The notes under the pieces were generated by a model. That model was not told where the DNA came from and did no database searches. It was given only the letters and a program-made list of their open reading frames with translations. Shown here piece after piece: positions 46,884-57,223 of a stretch of 64,000 nucleotides of DNA. The stretch is from Oceanospirillaceae bacterium (GTDB taxonomy: Bacteria > Pseudomonadota > Gammaproteobacteria > Pseudomonadales > Balneatricaceae). How positions within the stretch are numbered: position 1 is the stretch's first letter; each line of letters starts with the position of its first letter. The stretch is from assembly GCA_013215505.1 (NCBI GenBank), contig JABSQZ010000010.1, positions 1 through 64,000 of the forward strand, given 5' to 3'. The translations under genes were made by a program, and so were the position numbers.

Positions 46884-47321
46884 ATGATAGTTTATCCTAG
46901 AATCTTATTAGCAGTAGACCTCTCGGACGAATCCGACCAACTGATCAAAAAAACGTGCAATATAGCTGCTAATAACAATGCCGAATTAACGGTTATTCAC
47001 GTCATCGAACCTTTAAGCTTTGCCTACGGTGGAGATGTTCCAATGGATCTATCGACGACCCAGGATCAGCTATCGGAACATGCGACCAAAAACCTAGCCA
47101 ACTTCTGTCAAAAACTCGACTACCCTGTGGCAGAAAAGCTGGTAATTACCGGGCACACAGAATCTGAAATTCATCGTATCGCCACCGAAAAATCATGTGA
47201 CTTAATTGTGGTAGGAAGCCACGGCAGACACGGCTTAGCACTGCTACTTGGCTCCACTGCTAATGGCGTATTGCACGGAGCCCCCTGCGATGTATTGGCT
47301 ATCAGAGTCTTTTCGGAGTAA
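46884..47321 (+). CDS. Universal stress protein, UspA family
   Basis: A 145-residue Usp-fold protein. The ATP-binding GSHGRHGLALLLGSTANGVLHGAPCDVLAIR matches the GxxGx9GS/T pattern of ATP-binding Usp proteins. It opens with RILLAVDLSDESDQLIKKTC. It is a stress-survival factor; the specific role is not known. A TAAGGT ribosome-like site precedes the ATG. Confidence 0.94.
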   Translation: MIVYPRILLAVDLSDESDQLIKKTCNIAANNNAELTVIHVIEPLSFAYGGDVPMDLSTTQDQLSEHATKNLANFCQKLDYPVAEKLVITGHTESEIHRIATEKSCDLIVVGSHGRHGLALLLGSTANGVLHGAPCDVLAIRVFSE

Positions 47322-47403
47322 AAATACATTGGTCACTGCTAACTGCAAGGCCAGCTGACCCTTTTATGCCACTTGACAGTCAAGTGGCATTCTATGGATA
47401 AAG

Positions 47404-49284
47404 CTAGACATCCAATTCCAGCCATCTCTCCATCAAGGCTTCAACCTCAGTTTCTGCTGCCGCCAGTTTTTCCACAGTTGCAGTCACATTAGAGTGCTCT
47501 GATTGGTAAAAATCATCTGCTGCCATTTTCTGTTGCAGCGTTTCTACTACAGCTTCCGCCTTCTCTAGCAAGAGCGGCAGTTGATCCAGTTCATGCTGTA
47601 ACTTATAGCTTAATTTTTTCTTGGCTGCAGCGGGTGTTTTCAGCGGAGTCAATTTTTCACCGGACAGTTTGCTATTTTTGCCATTGCCTTTAGTTTGCTG
47701 TTGTGGCCGCTGTCTAAGCCAATCCTGGTATCCTCCGACATAGGGGGATACCACACCCTCACCTTCAAACACTAAGGTACTAGTCACCACATTATCCAAG
47801 AAAGCGCGATCGTGACTTACCAATAGCACCGTGCCTTTAAACTCCAGCAAGATCTCTTCCAACAGCTCTAAGGTTTCTACGTCTAAATCGTTGGTGGGCT
47901 CATCCATCACTAGCACGTTGGCGGGCAAACTGAACAATTTAGCCAGCAACACTCTGTTACACTCACCACCTGAAAGCGCTTTGACTGGCGTTCTGGCACG
48001 TTCCGGAGCAAACAAAAAGTCATTTAAATAGCTGATGACATGGCGGTTTCTTCCATTTATCTCAATCATTTCACGGCCGCCAGCGATATTATCTACCACA
48101 GATTTTTCCGGTTCCAACTGCCCTCTGAGCTGGTCAAAATAGGCCACTTCAATTTTGGTACCGAAAGTAATTTTTCCACTGTCAGGCTGACTCTCACCTA
48201 AAATCAGTTTCAACAAGCTACTTTTTCCGGCTCCATTAGGACCAATAAGGCCGATGCGATCACCCCGCTGTACAGTCAGATCAAAATTCTTAATCACCGA
48301 CTTATCGGCATAACTCAAGCTCACGTCTTCCAGGCAAGCGACCAACTTTCCGGATTTAGCCGCCTCTTCGAAACTAAAATTAGCCTTGCCCTGCCGATCC
48401 AGACGACTAGACCTTTCATTACGCAGACTTTGCAATGCTCTGACCCGTCCCTCGTTGCGGGTACGGCGCGCTTTAATCCCCTGCCTGATCCACACTTCTT
48501 CCTCAGCCAGGCGCTTATCAAAGAGTGCATTGTTGCGTGCCTCTTGCTCTAGCAATGTTTCCTTTTGCTGCACATAGCTTTCGTAGTTACCGGTAAATGA
48601 AGTCAAGACACCGCGATCTAACTCGATAATACGGGTCGCCAACGCATTCACCATTGATCTATCGTGCGAGACAAACAGCAATCCGCCCTTAAAATCCAAC
48701 AACTGTTTTTCCAGCCATTCGATAGTACTGATATCAAGGTGGTTAGTGGGCTCATCTAACAACAACAACTGCGGCTCAGTGACCAGAGCTGCTCCCAGGG
48801 CCGCTCTTCTGCGCCAGCCACCGGAAAGAGAACTCATTAGCGCTTCTCCGTTGAGCTTCAGACGTGTCAGAACACGTTCGACTTTTTGCTCTAACATCCA
48901 GCCATCAACGGCCTCTAGCTGATGCTGTAACTTTTCTAATTGCTTTAAGCTTTTAGCATCCGTATTATTGACCAGCAGATCATATTCTTTGCGCAGACTC
49001 ACCGCCTCTGCAAGCCCCTCTGCCACGACATCCCATACCTTGCGCTCATCTGCAACGGGCAGGATTTGATTTAATACCGATATTTTACAGCCCGGGTCCA
49101 CCCAAACTTCCCCACCATCGAGGTGCACTTCACCGGTAACTACTTTCATTAGCGTTGATTTTCCCGCACCATTTAAGCCGACTAAACCGACTCGTTCGCC
49201 GGGATCGATGATAAAATCTACTTTTTCTAGCAGGGGTCTTGAACCAAAAGCGACACTGGCTTTTTCCAATCTAATAATGGGCAT
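47404..49284 (-). CDS. uup: ABC-F family ATPase, Uup type
   Basis: A 626-residue protein of two ABC domains and no membrane part. Walker A GLNGAGKST and GPNGAGKSS, signatures LSGGWRRRAAL and LSGGECNRVLL, and Walker B LLLLDEPT and VLVMDEPT. The linker between the domains (EEVWIRQGIKARRTRNEGRVRALQSL) and the C-terminal coiled coil match Uup, an ABC-F factor linked to ribosome work and transposon excision control. Confidence 0.92.
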   Translation of the reverse strand: MPIIRLEKASVAFGSRPLLEKVDFIIDPGERVGLVGLNGAGKSTLMKVVTGEVHLDGGEVWVDPGCKISVLNQILPVADERKVWDVVAEGLAEAVSLRKEYDLLVNNTDAKSLKQLEKLQHQLEAVDGWMLEQKVERVLTRLKLNGEALMSSLSGGWRRRAALGAALVTEPQLLLLDEPTNHLDISTIEWLEKQLLDFKGGLLFVSHDRSMVNALATRIIELDRGVLTSFTGNYESYVQQKETLLEQEARNNALFDKRLAEEEVWIRQGIKARRTRNEGRVRALQSLRNERSSRLDRQGKANFSFEEAAKSGKLVACLEDVSLSYADKSVIKNFDLTVQRGDRIGLIGPNGAGKSSLLKLILGESQPDSGKITFGTKIEVAYFDQLRGQLEPEKSVVDNIAGGREMIEINGRNRHVISYLNDFLFAPERARTPVKALSGGECNRVLLAKLFSLPANVLVMDEPTNDLDVETLELLEEILLEFKGTVLLVSHDRAFLDNVVTSTLVFEGEGVVSPYVGGYQDWLRQRPQQQTKGNGKNSKLSGEKLTPLKTPAAAKKKLSYKLQHELDQLPLLLEKAEAVVETLQQKMAADDFYQSEHSNVTATVEKLAAAETEVEALMERWLELDV

Positions 49285-49677
49285 GTAATTTCTCGAAAAT
49301 GCGACAAGGGGCGAGTACCAATGAGCAGCTTAGCTTAGCCGATTTTCTCTATCTGCTAACTTGCAACTTCAACACTAATCTCGACATTGCAAAGCAATTA
49401 AACTAGTTAAAATCTGACGGCGCATTCTACCTTAAGCGCCGATAATATTCAGCGCAAATAAGCAAAAAGTGCCTATTTAAGTTACCACTGAAGGATCCTT
49501 ATACGCAGCCTGACCACACCAAGCACAACTCTAATCCAAAGCTGAGTCTAAATTATCCGTTGCGCAGCTGCCGGCTTTTCGCTACTGTCTAGTGCAAACC
49601 GTTGATCTGCAATCTCAAACCTTTCTAACTTTACGCCTAAGCGCTTGCTATTAATCAACAAAAAAGGATAGCTCAAC
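49285..49677. other. Divergent uup/slt promoter region
   Basis: About 390 bases. AGGA for the slt start lies at its right end. Nothing further is recognised. Confidence 0.4.
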
Positions 49678-51639
49678 TTGAAACGTAATACTTTATGTCT
49701 TTCTGCCCTTATTGCCACAGTTACCAGTTTCGCTTTTTTTCCACTATCTGCCAACGCCAATAGCCACCTAGACAACCAACAGCTAAGAGACCTGTACCTT
49801 AAAGCCAACCAAGCCTTCAATACTAAAAACATCAAACTTGCCGACAAACTAACCTTGCAACTAAAAGATTACAGTTTGTACCCCTATTTAAGATTACGGC
49901 AAATTCAACGCGACATAGGTTTTATCAAGCAGAGTCAAATAAACCAGTACCTGAAAGACTATGCAAACACCCCTATGGCCAAGAGGGCCCAGGCAAGCTA
50001 CCTGAGCAAGCTAGTAAGAGCTAAACAGTGGGGTTCTTATCTTAACAATTACCAACGACTGCCCTTGCGCAGCGCCCATTACACTTGTTACCAGCTACAG
50101 GCTAAGATCAACACGGGTTCTGGCAAAAAAATCTCAGCGCAGATCGCCAAACTATGGAATGTTGGAAATTCGCAACCTAAAACCTGCGACCCGGTATTTA
50201 GCTACTGGATCAAGCAGGGGAATCCCACTTCCAAAATTGCCTATCAACGCAGCTGGAAAGCGATTAGCAATAAGAATTACAAAATTGCCAGATTTGCACA
50301 AAAATATGTCAAGAGTAAATCACTGAACCATTCATTGAATCTATTTTGGAAAGTGCAAAAGAATGTTGCACTGATCGCCAACCCTAAAACACTCTCCAGC
50401 AAAACTTCACACGGCGCTGATATAGCAGCTTACGCGATCCGCAAACTGGCGGTAAAGAAACCTGAACTGGCCTTAAAAACCTGGCTCAGAGATAGAACCC
50501 GCTTCAACTTCAGTGCCGAGCAACGCAAGTATTTAAATGTCTACTTTGGCAATAAATTTGCCAAGAGCACATATTACGACCCGGCTGCTCCCGGGATATT
50601 GCAAAAACTTGATCCTCTGTATAAATACGATGACATCAGCGAGTGGAAAATACGTCTGGCACTGATAAAACAAGACTGGAAACAAGTCATCGGCTTAATT
50701 GGCAACTCACCGCAGTCCATTCAATCTAAAAATCGCTGGATATACTGGCTGGAGACTGCCAAACAAAGAGCCAACCCGGCTGGCTATAGCGCCCAATATG
50801 ACCCGATTATTGCCGAGCGTGATTTCTACAGTTTTGTTGCCGCAGAGCTAAAGGGTAGCCCCTTCAGACTGAATCACAAAAAAACCAATATCAGCTCTGA
50901 ACTGCTTAACAAACTTAACAAACTCAGTGCGGTAGCGCGTATGCGCGAGCTTGTCAAAACAGGAGATACCGCTAGTGCCTACCAGGAGTGGCGTGTTTTT
51001 AAAGAGTCGTTAAATAAGCAACAAACTCTGGCAATGGGTTACTTAGTCAGCAATTGGGGCTGGCACATTCAGGGAATAAGAATCGCCGCCAAACTTAAAG
51101 CCTGGAACGAGCTGAGTATACGCTTTCCGCGCTCGCAAAACGCGTTATTCGCTGAGTTGGGGGCAGCTAAAGGCATTGGCAACACTTGGCCGGTAGCCAT
51201 CGCCAGACAGGAGAGCGCCTACAACCAGTACGCCCGCTCTCCGGCCGGTGCCCGGGGCTTTATGCAGTTAATGCCCGCCACCGCAAAAATGACCGCAAAA
51301 AAATTCGCTATCCCCTACCGGGGCAAAGATGACCTTTACGACCCACGCACCAATATTTCGCTGGGCACTGCCTATCTGGGTGAAATGATGAAAAAATTTA
51401 ATAATCAGGCGCACTCTACCGCAGCTTACAATGCCGGACCCCACCGCGTAGAGCTCTGGTTAAAATCTCGCGGCAAGTTGCCTCTGGATATCTGGATTGA
51501 AACAATCCCCTTTGACGAGACCCGACACTACGTACAAAATGTTCTGACCTATAGTGCCATCTACGATTTATTGGCGGGGCGAAAAGCCACGATGTTCACC
51601 GCCAAAGACCGGGCGCTACTGACTTTAAATCGCAGCTGA
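49678..51639 (+). CDS. slt: Soluble lytic transglycosylase Slt
   Basis: A 653-residue periplasmic enzyme that cleaves the glycan strand of peptidoglycan, leaving anhydro-muropeptides. Sec signal at residues 1-28 (LCLSALIATVTSFAFFPLSANA). A long superhelical U-domain (residues ~30-480) precedes the C-terminal goose-lysozyme-like domain with catalytic E512 (ARQESAYNQYARSPAGARGF), GFMQLMPATA and AAYNAGPHRV. Starts with TTG at 49678, nine bases after AGGA. Confidence 0.94.
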   Translation: MKRNTLCLSALIATVTSFAFFPLSANANSHLDNQQLRDLYLKANQAFNTKNIKLADKLTLQLKDYSLYPYLRLRQIQRDIGFIKQSQINQYLKDYANTPMAKRAQASYLSKLVRAKQWGSYLNNYQRLPLRSAHYTCYQLQAKINTGSGKKISAQIAKLWNVGNSQPKTCDPVFSYWIKQGNPTSKIAYQRSWKAISNKNYKIARFAQKYVKSKSLNHSLNLFWKVQKNVALIANPKTLSSKTSHGADIAAYAIRKLAVKKPELALKTWLRDRTRFNFSAEQRKYLNVYFGNKFAKSTYYDPAAPGILQKLDPLYKYDDISEWKIRLALIKQDWKQVIGLIGNSPQSIQSKNRWIYWLETAKQRANPAGYSAQYDPIIAERDFYSFVAAELKGSPFRLNHKKTNISSELLNKLNKLSAVARMRELVKTGDTASAYQEWRVFKESLNKQQTLAMGYLVSNWGWHIQGIRIAAKLKAWNELSIRFPRSQNALFAELGAAKGIGNTWPVAIARQESAYNQYARSPAGARGFMQLMPATAKMTAKKFAIPYRGKDDLYDPRTNISLGTAYLGEMMKKFNNQAHSTAAYNAGPHRVELWLKSRGKLPLDIWIETIPFDETRHYVQNVLTYSAIYDLLAGRKATMFTAKDRALLTLNRS

Positions 51640-51653
51640 AAACAGGGACAGCA

Positions 51654-52430
51654 ATGATAGATATTGGCGCCAACTTAACCCACAAACGCTTTGCTAAAGA
51701 TCTCGATCAGATACTGCAGCGATCGAGACAGAGCGGGGTAGAGAAAATCATTGTTACTGGTACCGACCTGGAAAGCAGCACACAGGCGCTGGCGCTTTGC
51801 GAGCTGCATTCAGGACTATACGCCACTGTTGGAGTACACCCTCATGACGCCTGCAGTTTAGATCAAGCAGCGCTAGAGAGTTTGCAAAAGCTACTAGCGC
51901 ACCCCAAAGCCGTTGCAGTAGGCGAGACCGGATTGGATTTTAATCGTAACTTTTCCACCCCGTCGCAGCAAATTTGGGCTTTTGAGCGGCAGATAGACAT
52001 CGCTATCAGCACCCAGAAAGCCCTTTTTTTACACGAGAGGGACGCGTTTGAGCAACAATATATAATGCTAAAAAAATCTCGCGATAGCATTTGTGGGGCC
52101 GTTGTGCACTGCTTTACCGGCAGCGCGGATGCACTACAGAAGTACCTTGAACTGGATCTTTATATTGGCATTACCGGCTGGATATGCGACGAGCGACGCG
52201 GCACAGAACTACAATCACTGGTAAAGACAATCCCCGATGACCGACTACTGATAGAGACAGACGCTCCCTACCTCACTCCCAGAACTCTAACCGGAAAGAA
52301 ACGAAAAAATAAAAACGAACCTGCAAATTTAGGGCATATCGCCGAGCAAATTGGAAAGTTCAGAGGACAGAGTAGCGAACAGATTATCGCTATCAGCACA
52401 GCCAATGCGAAGCGTTTATTCAGGCTTTAA
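51654..52430 (+). CDS. tatD: TatD-family metal-dependent DNase
   Basis: A 258-residue TIM-barrel hydrolase. Metal ligands are visible: VGETGLDFNR and FLHERDAF, and the end LIETDAPYLTPR. HxH near the start is present only as DIGANLTHKRF, with His reduced compared with the usual form, so this lies nearer TatD than YcfH. It follows slt by 14 bases and is probably co-transcribed. TatD proteins act as 3'-5' exonucleases in DNA repair. Confidence 0.9.
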   Translation: MIDIGANLTHKRFAKDLDQILQRSRQSGVEKIIVTGTDLESSTQALALCELHSGLYATVGVHPHDACSLDQAALESLQKLLAHPKAVAVGETGLDFNRNFSTPSQQIWAFERQIDIAISTQKALFLHERDAFEQQYIMLKKSRDSICGAVVHCFTGSADALQKYLELDLYIGITGWICDERRGTELQSLVKTIPDDRLLIETDAPYLTPRTLTGKKRKNKNEPANLGHIAEQIGKFRGQSSEQIIAISTANAKRLFRL

Positions 52431-52461
52431 AATTCAGCACCTTTTAAGCCAGCCATTAGCC

Positions 52462-52701
52462 TCAACGGCTGATAAACTCATCGACCATCGGCGCATCAAA
52501 CGGCCAGCTGAGTTCAGCTTTGGTTTTCTCGTTCAGTAACACTGGGATGCGCACACCGTATCTTGCCAACAGCAGGTCATCTTCGGCAACATCCGCAACT
52601 GCAACGCTATGCAATTGACTATCTAACTGTGAGACCAGGATATCTTCGGCAAGCTCACACAAATGGCAGTGCTCGGTACTAAACAAAGTAAAATTTTTCA
52701 T
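52462..52701 (-). CDS. Glutaredoxin-like protein (DUF836)
   Basis: A 79-residue thioredoxin-fold protein with a CHLC active site (FSTEHCHLCELAED) and the cis-Pro VRIPVLL. Family members are thiol-disulfide oxidoreductases. It converges with tatD, 31 bases apart, so it is a separate unit. Confidence 0.9.
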   Translation of the reverse strand: MKNFTLFSTEHCHLCELAEDILVSQLDSQLHSVAVADVAEDDLLLARYGVRIPVLLNEKTKAELSWPFDAPMVDEFISR

Positions 52702-53506
52702 AGCAGTATTTATCTTTTTTTATTCGGTATTCAACAAAAAATCAGCATTGAGTCACAAATAGTCGCAACCGGAGCTCACTATAACACTGACCGCTGAAAG
52801 ATAAAATATTGCCGGGATTTAGACTTATGCAGTTCTTCAACTAAAATATACAAGATGCTAATAAGTCCGGTATCTTTTCTGCGCCCAAAAAGCAATCATA
52901 GCAGCCGAGTTTAACAGCGCAACAATTAACACACTATAGCTGCCCATCAGGGCAAGGGGAGCGTCATCTTCAGATTAGCAACTTCTAGAGGCTTAACTTT
53001 TAAAACTGCAACAGCAACTTGCAGAGCACTACGACTCTATAACAATCAGTTTCCAGCTGACCACCCTAGGCTCAAATGATAAATTTAGACAGAACAAGGT
53101 AATTGCTCTACAGCAAATGCTAACAGCAAAGAACCAAAAAGATAAACTGCGGTCTTAACCTCAACATAAGTTCGACTGTCAGTGCAAAGCTTATAGGCCA
53201 AACTGACAAAGAGAGCCACCATTTCCACTAACCAGCCATCTAAGGCTGCAGCAGGGTAGCTCTGATTAAAACTAAGCTGAATTATCAAAAAGCAAGAAAA
53301 CTCATAATTATCAGCTTATTGTAACAAAATATGTTAAATTTTAATTACTGACTATTATATCCGATGACAATTTTGCAACAACAGAGAGCAATTGCGTTAA
53401 ACCCTATTATTTAGCTGCCAAAGATCGACTATGCCGGAGTATCGGGCAACTCCACTGTTACTACAACTGCCAGTAACAGCTAAATAATCATAGACAGGAA
53501 AATGTA
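52702..53506. other. 0.8-kb gap upstream of lapG
   Basis: No convincing gene. A 67-codon minus-strand frame at 53085-53288 starts with TTG and has no ribosome site; I do not call it. The right end carries AGGA for lapG. Possibly a regulatory region for lapG-lapD, but no motif is recognised. Confidence 0.5.
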
Positions 53507-54205
53507 GTGTACAACAGCACCCCAATACAAAAAGGTAGCCCAGGGCTCAGCTTGAAATACAGCCTGTTATTACTATTGCTTATCCTTCTTCCGACTCTCT
53601 TTATTCCGCTGTTTGTGAAGAGCGAACCCGGGGTAAATTTAAGCGCAGCCTACATCAAGCAAATGGGAAAAAAATATGGTCGTCGGGCCGAGTTAAGACT
53701 AAACAGATGGCAGCAACTGATTAGGAAACTGCAGGGCGAAAACGAGCAGACAAAACTGCGAAAAGTGAATGATTTCTTCAACAAAGTCAGATTTTTAGAT
53801 GATATTGTACATTGGAAGAAAAATGACTACTGGGCAACTCCGGTTGAATTTCTAGTCACCAACGGCGGCGACTGCGAAGATTTCACCATCGCCAAGTACT
53901 ACACCTTGAAAGCACTGGGAGTGGATATGTCAAAAATGAGTATCGCCTATGTTAAAGCGCTGGATTACAACCAGGCACACATGGTATTAACGTACTACTC
54001 GAGCCCAAGAGCCGAACCGCTCATTCTTGACAACCTAATACCCCAGATAAAAAAGGCTTCTAAACGCAAAGATTTATTGCACGTCTACAGCTTCAACGGT
54101 GATAATTTATGGATCTCGAAAAAAGGGCGTCGTGCCAATCTAGTCGGCAGCGCAGACAGACTCGGCCCCTGGGTCCAGCTTAAGAAGAGACTAAAAACTC
54201 AATAA
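53507..54205 (+). CDS. lapG: LapG, periplasmic cysteine protease controlling adhesin release
   Basis: A 232-residue transglutaminase-like protease. After an N-terminal membrane/signal segment (LLLLLILLPTLFIPLFV), the catalytic C123 (GGDCEDF), H158 (NQAHMVL) and D175 (LILDN) are all present. LapG cleaves the N-terminus of a LapA-type giant adhesin to release biofilm. GTG start, seven bases after AGGA. It is followed by lapD with 32 bases between. Confidence 0.95.
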   Translation: MYNSTPIQKGSPGLSLKYSLLLLLLILLPTLFIPLFVKSEPGVNLSAAYIKQMGKKYGRRAELRLNRWQQLIRKLQGENEQTKLRKVNDFFNKVRFLDDIVHWKKNDYWATPVEFLVTNGGDCEDFTIAKYYTLKALGVDMSKMSIAYVKALDYNQAHMVLTYYSSPRAEPLILDNLIPQIKKASKRKDLLHVYSFNGDNLWISKKGRRANLVGSADRLGPWVQLKKRLKTQ

Positions 54206-54237
54206 CACAATTTGTATTAGAATTTCAGGAGATCAGC

Positions 54238-56193
54238 ATGTCTTTGTTAAACCAAATAATAGCCGCGGTGTTTGCCGTGCTGATTGGTTTGGTGTCCGGC
54301 ACAATCTACATCATGTCAGACAGTTCAAAATCTATGTTAACGAGTCAGTTGCAGTCACACAGTAAAGATACCGCTACCAATTTAGGGATGCATATGGCTC
54401 CCTACATAGCAGAGGGAGATTCGGCAGCGATCGAAACGATAGTCAATGCCATATTTGACAGCGGTTATTACGAGAAAATTCAGGTCACCAATTTCGACGA
54501 TGAAGACTTATTTACCGCCCTGCGCTCCCCGGAAATATCCGATGAAGTTCCCAGGTGGTTTATTAAGCTGATCGCCTTCGATACCCCAAATTTCAAACGA
54601 CCCGTCACTTACTCTTGGGCTAAAGTAGGCTATGTCGAAGTTAAGACCCGCGCCGGATACGCCTATGAAGAACTGTGGAAAGGCACACAGACAACCCTAA
54701 TTTGGTTTATATCACTGTCACTGATTAGTGTTCTGTTCATTAGTACACTGCTGAGAATAATACTCAAACCACTAAAATCCATCGAGGCTCAGGCGATAGC
54801 CCTGAGCAACAAAGAGTACATAGAAGAGACCAAAATCCCTAAGACCAAAGAATTACGCAGCGTCGTTATCACTATGAATAGCATGATCGCACGAGTGCGG
54901 ACCATGTTTAACGAACAGAGCAACAACATCGAAGAGCTTCGTCGCACTGCCTATCTGGATGAATTGACAGGCCTGGCCAATAGTCGCTCAACCAATGCTC
55001 AGCTAAGCGACAAGCTGGACAATAGAGATGATGAAGGCCCCTGTGCATTATATTATGTACATATTGCCGACTTGACCACACTGAATGAAAAACTTGGTCA
55101 GGAAAATGCTAACAACTTGATTAAGCAACTGGCGGAAAAACTCAATGCTTTAGGTGATACCCATACCGGAGCCATAGTCGGAAGATTATCCGGCTCAGAT
55201 ATGATACTACTGATTGAGCAACCTGACAGCGACACAGTGACGCGTGAAGTCAACAGCCTGCTCGACGCCTACGCAATCACATTTAACTTCTTTAACCCAG
55301 GCTCTGCTATCGAGAACCCGGTACATATAGCCGCAATTTTAGCCAACGAGGATGTGAGTGCCGCGCAGTTACTCTCCACCGCTAGGGTAGCAATCGACGA
55401 GGCTATCGCAAACAGACAAGCCAGCACTTTCAAAACCCTCTTTGACAACGCCTCCGAAACCACCTCTGCTGACTGGAGCACCTACGTTGCAGATGTGGTT
55501 AACAGCAAGAAGATCTTTTTCCAATATCAGACAGTGATTGATAGCACAGAGACCAAAGTGCTACAAAAAGAACTTCTGGTAAGAATATTAAACCAGGCAG
55601 GCGAACTCTGTACTGCGGCAAAATTCATCCGTATAGTACAGCAGCTGGGCTTAATCGAAGCATTGGATAAAGCGGCACTAGAACAAGCCGTCAGCTATCT
55701 GCACAGTCATAGTGATAGCGAACCATTGGCTATTAACATTAGCCTGCAAAGCCTCGAAGATGGTAATTTTGATCAGTGGCTGATGCATACTATTGCCGAC
55801 AAAGCTATTCAGGGCAGACTCAATATAGAGATCAACGAATCTTCAGTGCTTAACAATGTAACCCGCATTGCCAGTTTCAGACAATTTCTGACCAAGAACG
55901 GCATAGGCTTTGGCGTGGATAACTTCGGAGTGCACCCAAGCGGCTTCAGCTACCTATACCAAGTACATCCTGATTACATAAAAATTGACGGCTCTCTCTG
56001 CCAGCAAATAACGACTAGCGCAGAGGATAGATTCTTCATGGGCAGCTTAGTGACTGTCGCCAAGAGCCTGAGCATCCCAAGCTATGCAGAGCGTGTCGAG
56101 CAACCAGAGCAGATAGAACAATTAAGACTACTAGGTATAGCGGCGACTCAAGGGTTTATCCATGGAAAACCAGAAAATCTAAATGACCTGTGA
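54238..56193 (+). CDS. lapD: LapD, degenerate GGDEF-EAL c-di-GMP receptor
   Basis: A 651-residue inner-membrane receptor: membrane segment (ILNQIIAAVFAVLIGLVSGTIYI), a periplasmic LapD/MoxY output domain, a second membrane segment (TTLIWFISLSLISVLFISTLL), HAMP-like stretch, a degenerate GGDEF domain (RLSGSDM in place of GGDEF) and a degenerate EAL domain (QKELLVRIL for EAL; DNFG for DDFG). Both are inactive as enzymes, so it binds c-di-GMP and then holds LapG away from the adhesin. Likely co-transcribed with lapG. Confidence 0.95.
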   Translation: MSLLNQIIAAVFAVLIGLVSGTIYIMSDSSKSMLTSQLQSHSKDTATNLGMHMAPYIAEGDSAAIETIVNAIFDSGYYEKIQVTNFDDEDLFTALRSPEISDEVPRWFIKLIAFDTPNFKRPVTYSWAKVGYVEVKTRAGYAYEELWKGTQTTLIWFISLSLISVLFISTLLRIILKPLKSIEAQAIALSNKEYIEETKIPKTKELRSVVITMNSMIARVRTMFNEQSNNIEELRRTAYLDELTGLANSRSTNAQLSDKLDNRDDEGPCALYYVHIADLTTLNEKLGQENANNLIKQLAEKLNALGDTHTGAIVGRLSGSDMILLIEQPDSDTVTREVNSLLDAYAITFNFFNPGSAIENPVHIAAILANEDVSAAQLLSTARVAIDEAIANRQASTFKTLFDNASETTSADWSTYVADVVNSKKIFFQYQTVIDSTETKVLQKELLVRILNQAGELCTAAKFIRIVQQLGLIEALDKAALEQAVSYLHSHSDSEPLAINISLQSLEDGNFDQWLMHTIADKAIQGRLNIEINESSVLNNVTRIASFRQFLTKNGIGFGVDNFGVHPSGFSYLYQVHPDYIKIDGSLCQQITTSAEDRFFMGSLVTVAKSLSIPSYAERVEQPEQIEQLRLLGIAATQGFIHGKPENLNDL

Positions 56194-56579
56194 ACAAATT
56201 CAGGGCTAGGCTAACTAGCCCTGAATAGAATCAGATTGAACAACACGCTCCCAGCAGAGCCCCCCAGGAACAACAGACAGCTATTGTTAGCTACTGCTAG
56301 AGCATTTCACAGCTGTGGTAAAACATACAAAGGGATGGATTAAAACAGGCAATCACTGTCCAACATACTCACTGCAGGTGATCTGCAATGAGTGAGGAGT
56401 AAAGATAGATATTACAAGCAGCGAGCTAGAAACTGTCGCTATCATCTGCAAAAAACCCTAAGGGCTTAATATTGAGAAAATCAGCGTGACTGTGCACACT
56501 GATTTTAAGCAACAGAGACACGACATAAATAGCTAAGAGAACAAATGCTCTGCTAGGGTCTTTGCCGTGGTCGTGGCTA
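56194..56579. other. Gap between lapD and proQ
   Basis: About 390 bases between convergent genes. Nothing like a terminator with a T-run, an RNA gene or a frame was recognised. Confidence 0.4.
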
Positions 56580-57050
56580 TCAGCCTTTTTTGGTTAACAG
56601 CATTTCCAGTTTACTAGCCATTCGCTGGCCTTTTTCTTGATCTCTTTTTTCTTTTTCCTGGCGGCGTTGATTTTCTCTACGGCGCTGATGAAACTCTTTG
56701 AGCTGGGTTTTTGCATATTCAGCTTCGCTCTCTGAAACTTTCCCGGCACTGCTGCCAGTGAGATCAATGCGGTCGGCATCTTGCTTCATCGCACGAAAGT
56801 AATTGGGAGCACGAACATAAGAGGCAAGCGCACGTTTGATCTTGTTCTTTGCCACTTTGTCATCGGCAATAAGATCATCCTGAATACCGATTTTTAAAGG
56901 GCGAATATTGGTGCGGCTAAATGTTTCGGGGTAAGTTTCAATTAACAAAGCTAAAGCGGCCTGATTTCCCGCTCTATTTTTTGCTTTGTTTTTGCTTGGA
57001 GCCACTTTTTCCGACTCGCTTTTTTCTGTCTTAGTCACTTCTTGTATCAC
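56580..57050 (-). CDS. proQ: ProQ/FinO-domain RNA chaperone
   Basis: A 156-residue protein. The FinO/ProQ domain (ALALLIETYPETFS, RPLKIGIQDDLI, KRALASYVRAPNYFRAMKQDADRIDLTG) is flanked by basic, disordered tails (QRRRENQRRQEKEKRDQEKGQR). It binds structured small RNAs and mRNA 3' ends. Small for ProQ because the usual C-terminal Tudor-like domain is missing, as in minimal ProQ-type proteins. Confidence 0.9.
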   Translation of the reverse strand: MIQEVTKTEKSESEKVAPSKNKAKNRAGNQAALALLIETYPETFSRTNIRPLKIGIQDDLIADDKVAKNKIKRALASYVRAPNYFRAMKQDADRIDLTGSSAGKVSESEAEYAKTQLKEFHQRRRENQRRQEKEKRDQEKGQRMASKLEMLLTKKG

Positions 57051-57223
57051 AACAAAACTCTCGAGATTTACTTTATTTACTTAGGGAACTAGTTAATTGG
57101 AGCAACATAATCCGCACATGTGATAGCTCAATAGCTATATGTTGTCTGACAGGGTAGCATCAAAAATTCCAACCACAATAGCTATATTAATAAAATTAAC
57201 ATTAGATCTACAAAATATTCGTT

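Noticed and set aside
53085-53288. Minus-strand frame of 67 codons with hydrophobic stretches
   Set aside because: It begins with TTG, has no ribosome site, and lies in an AT-rich spacer with no family resemblance.
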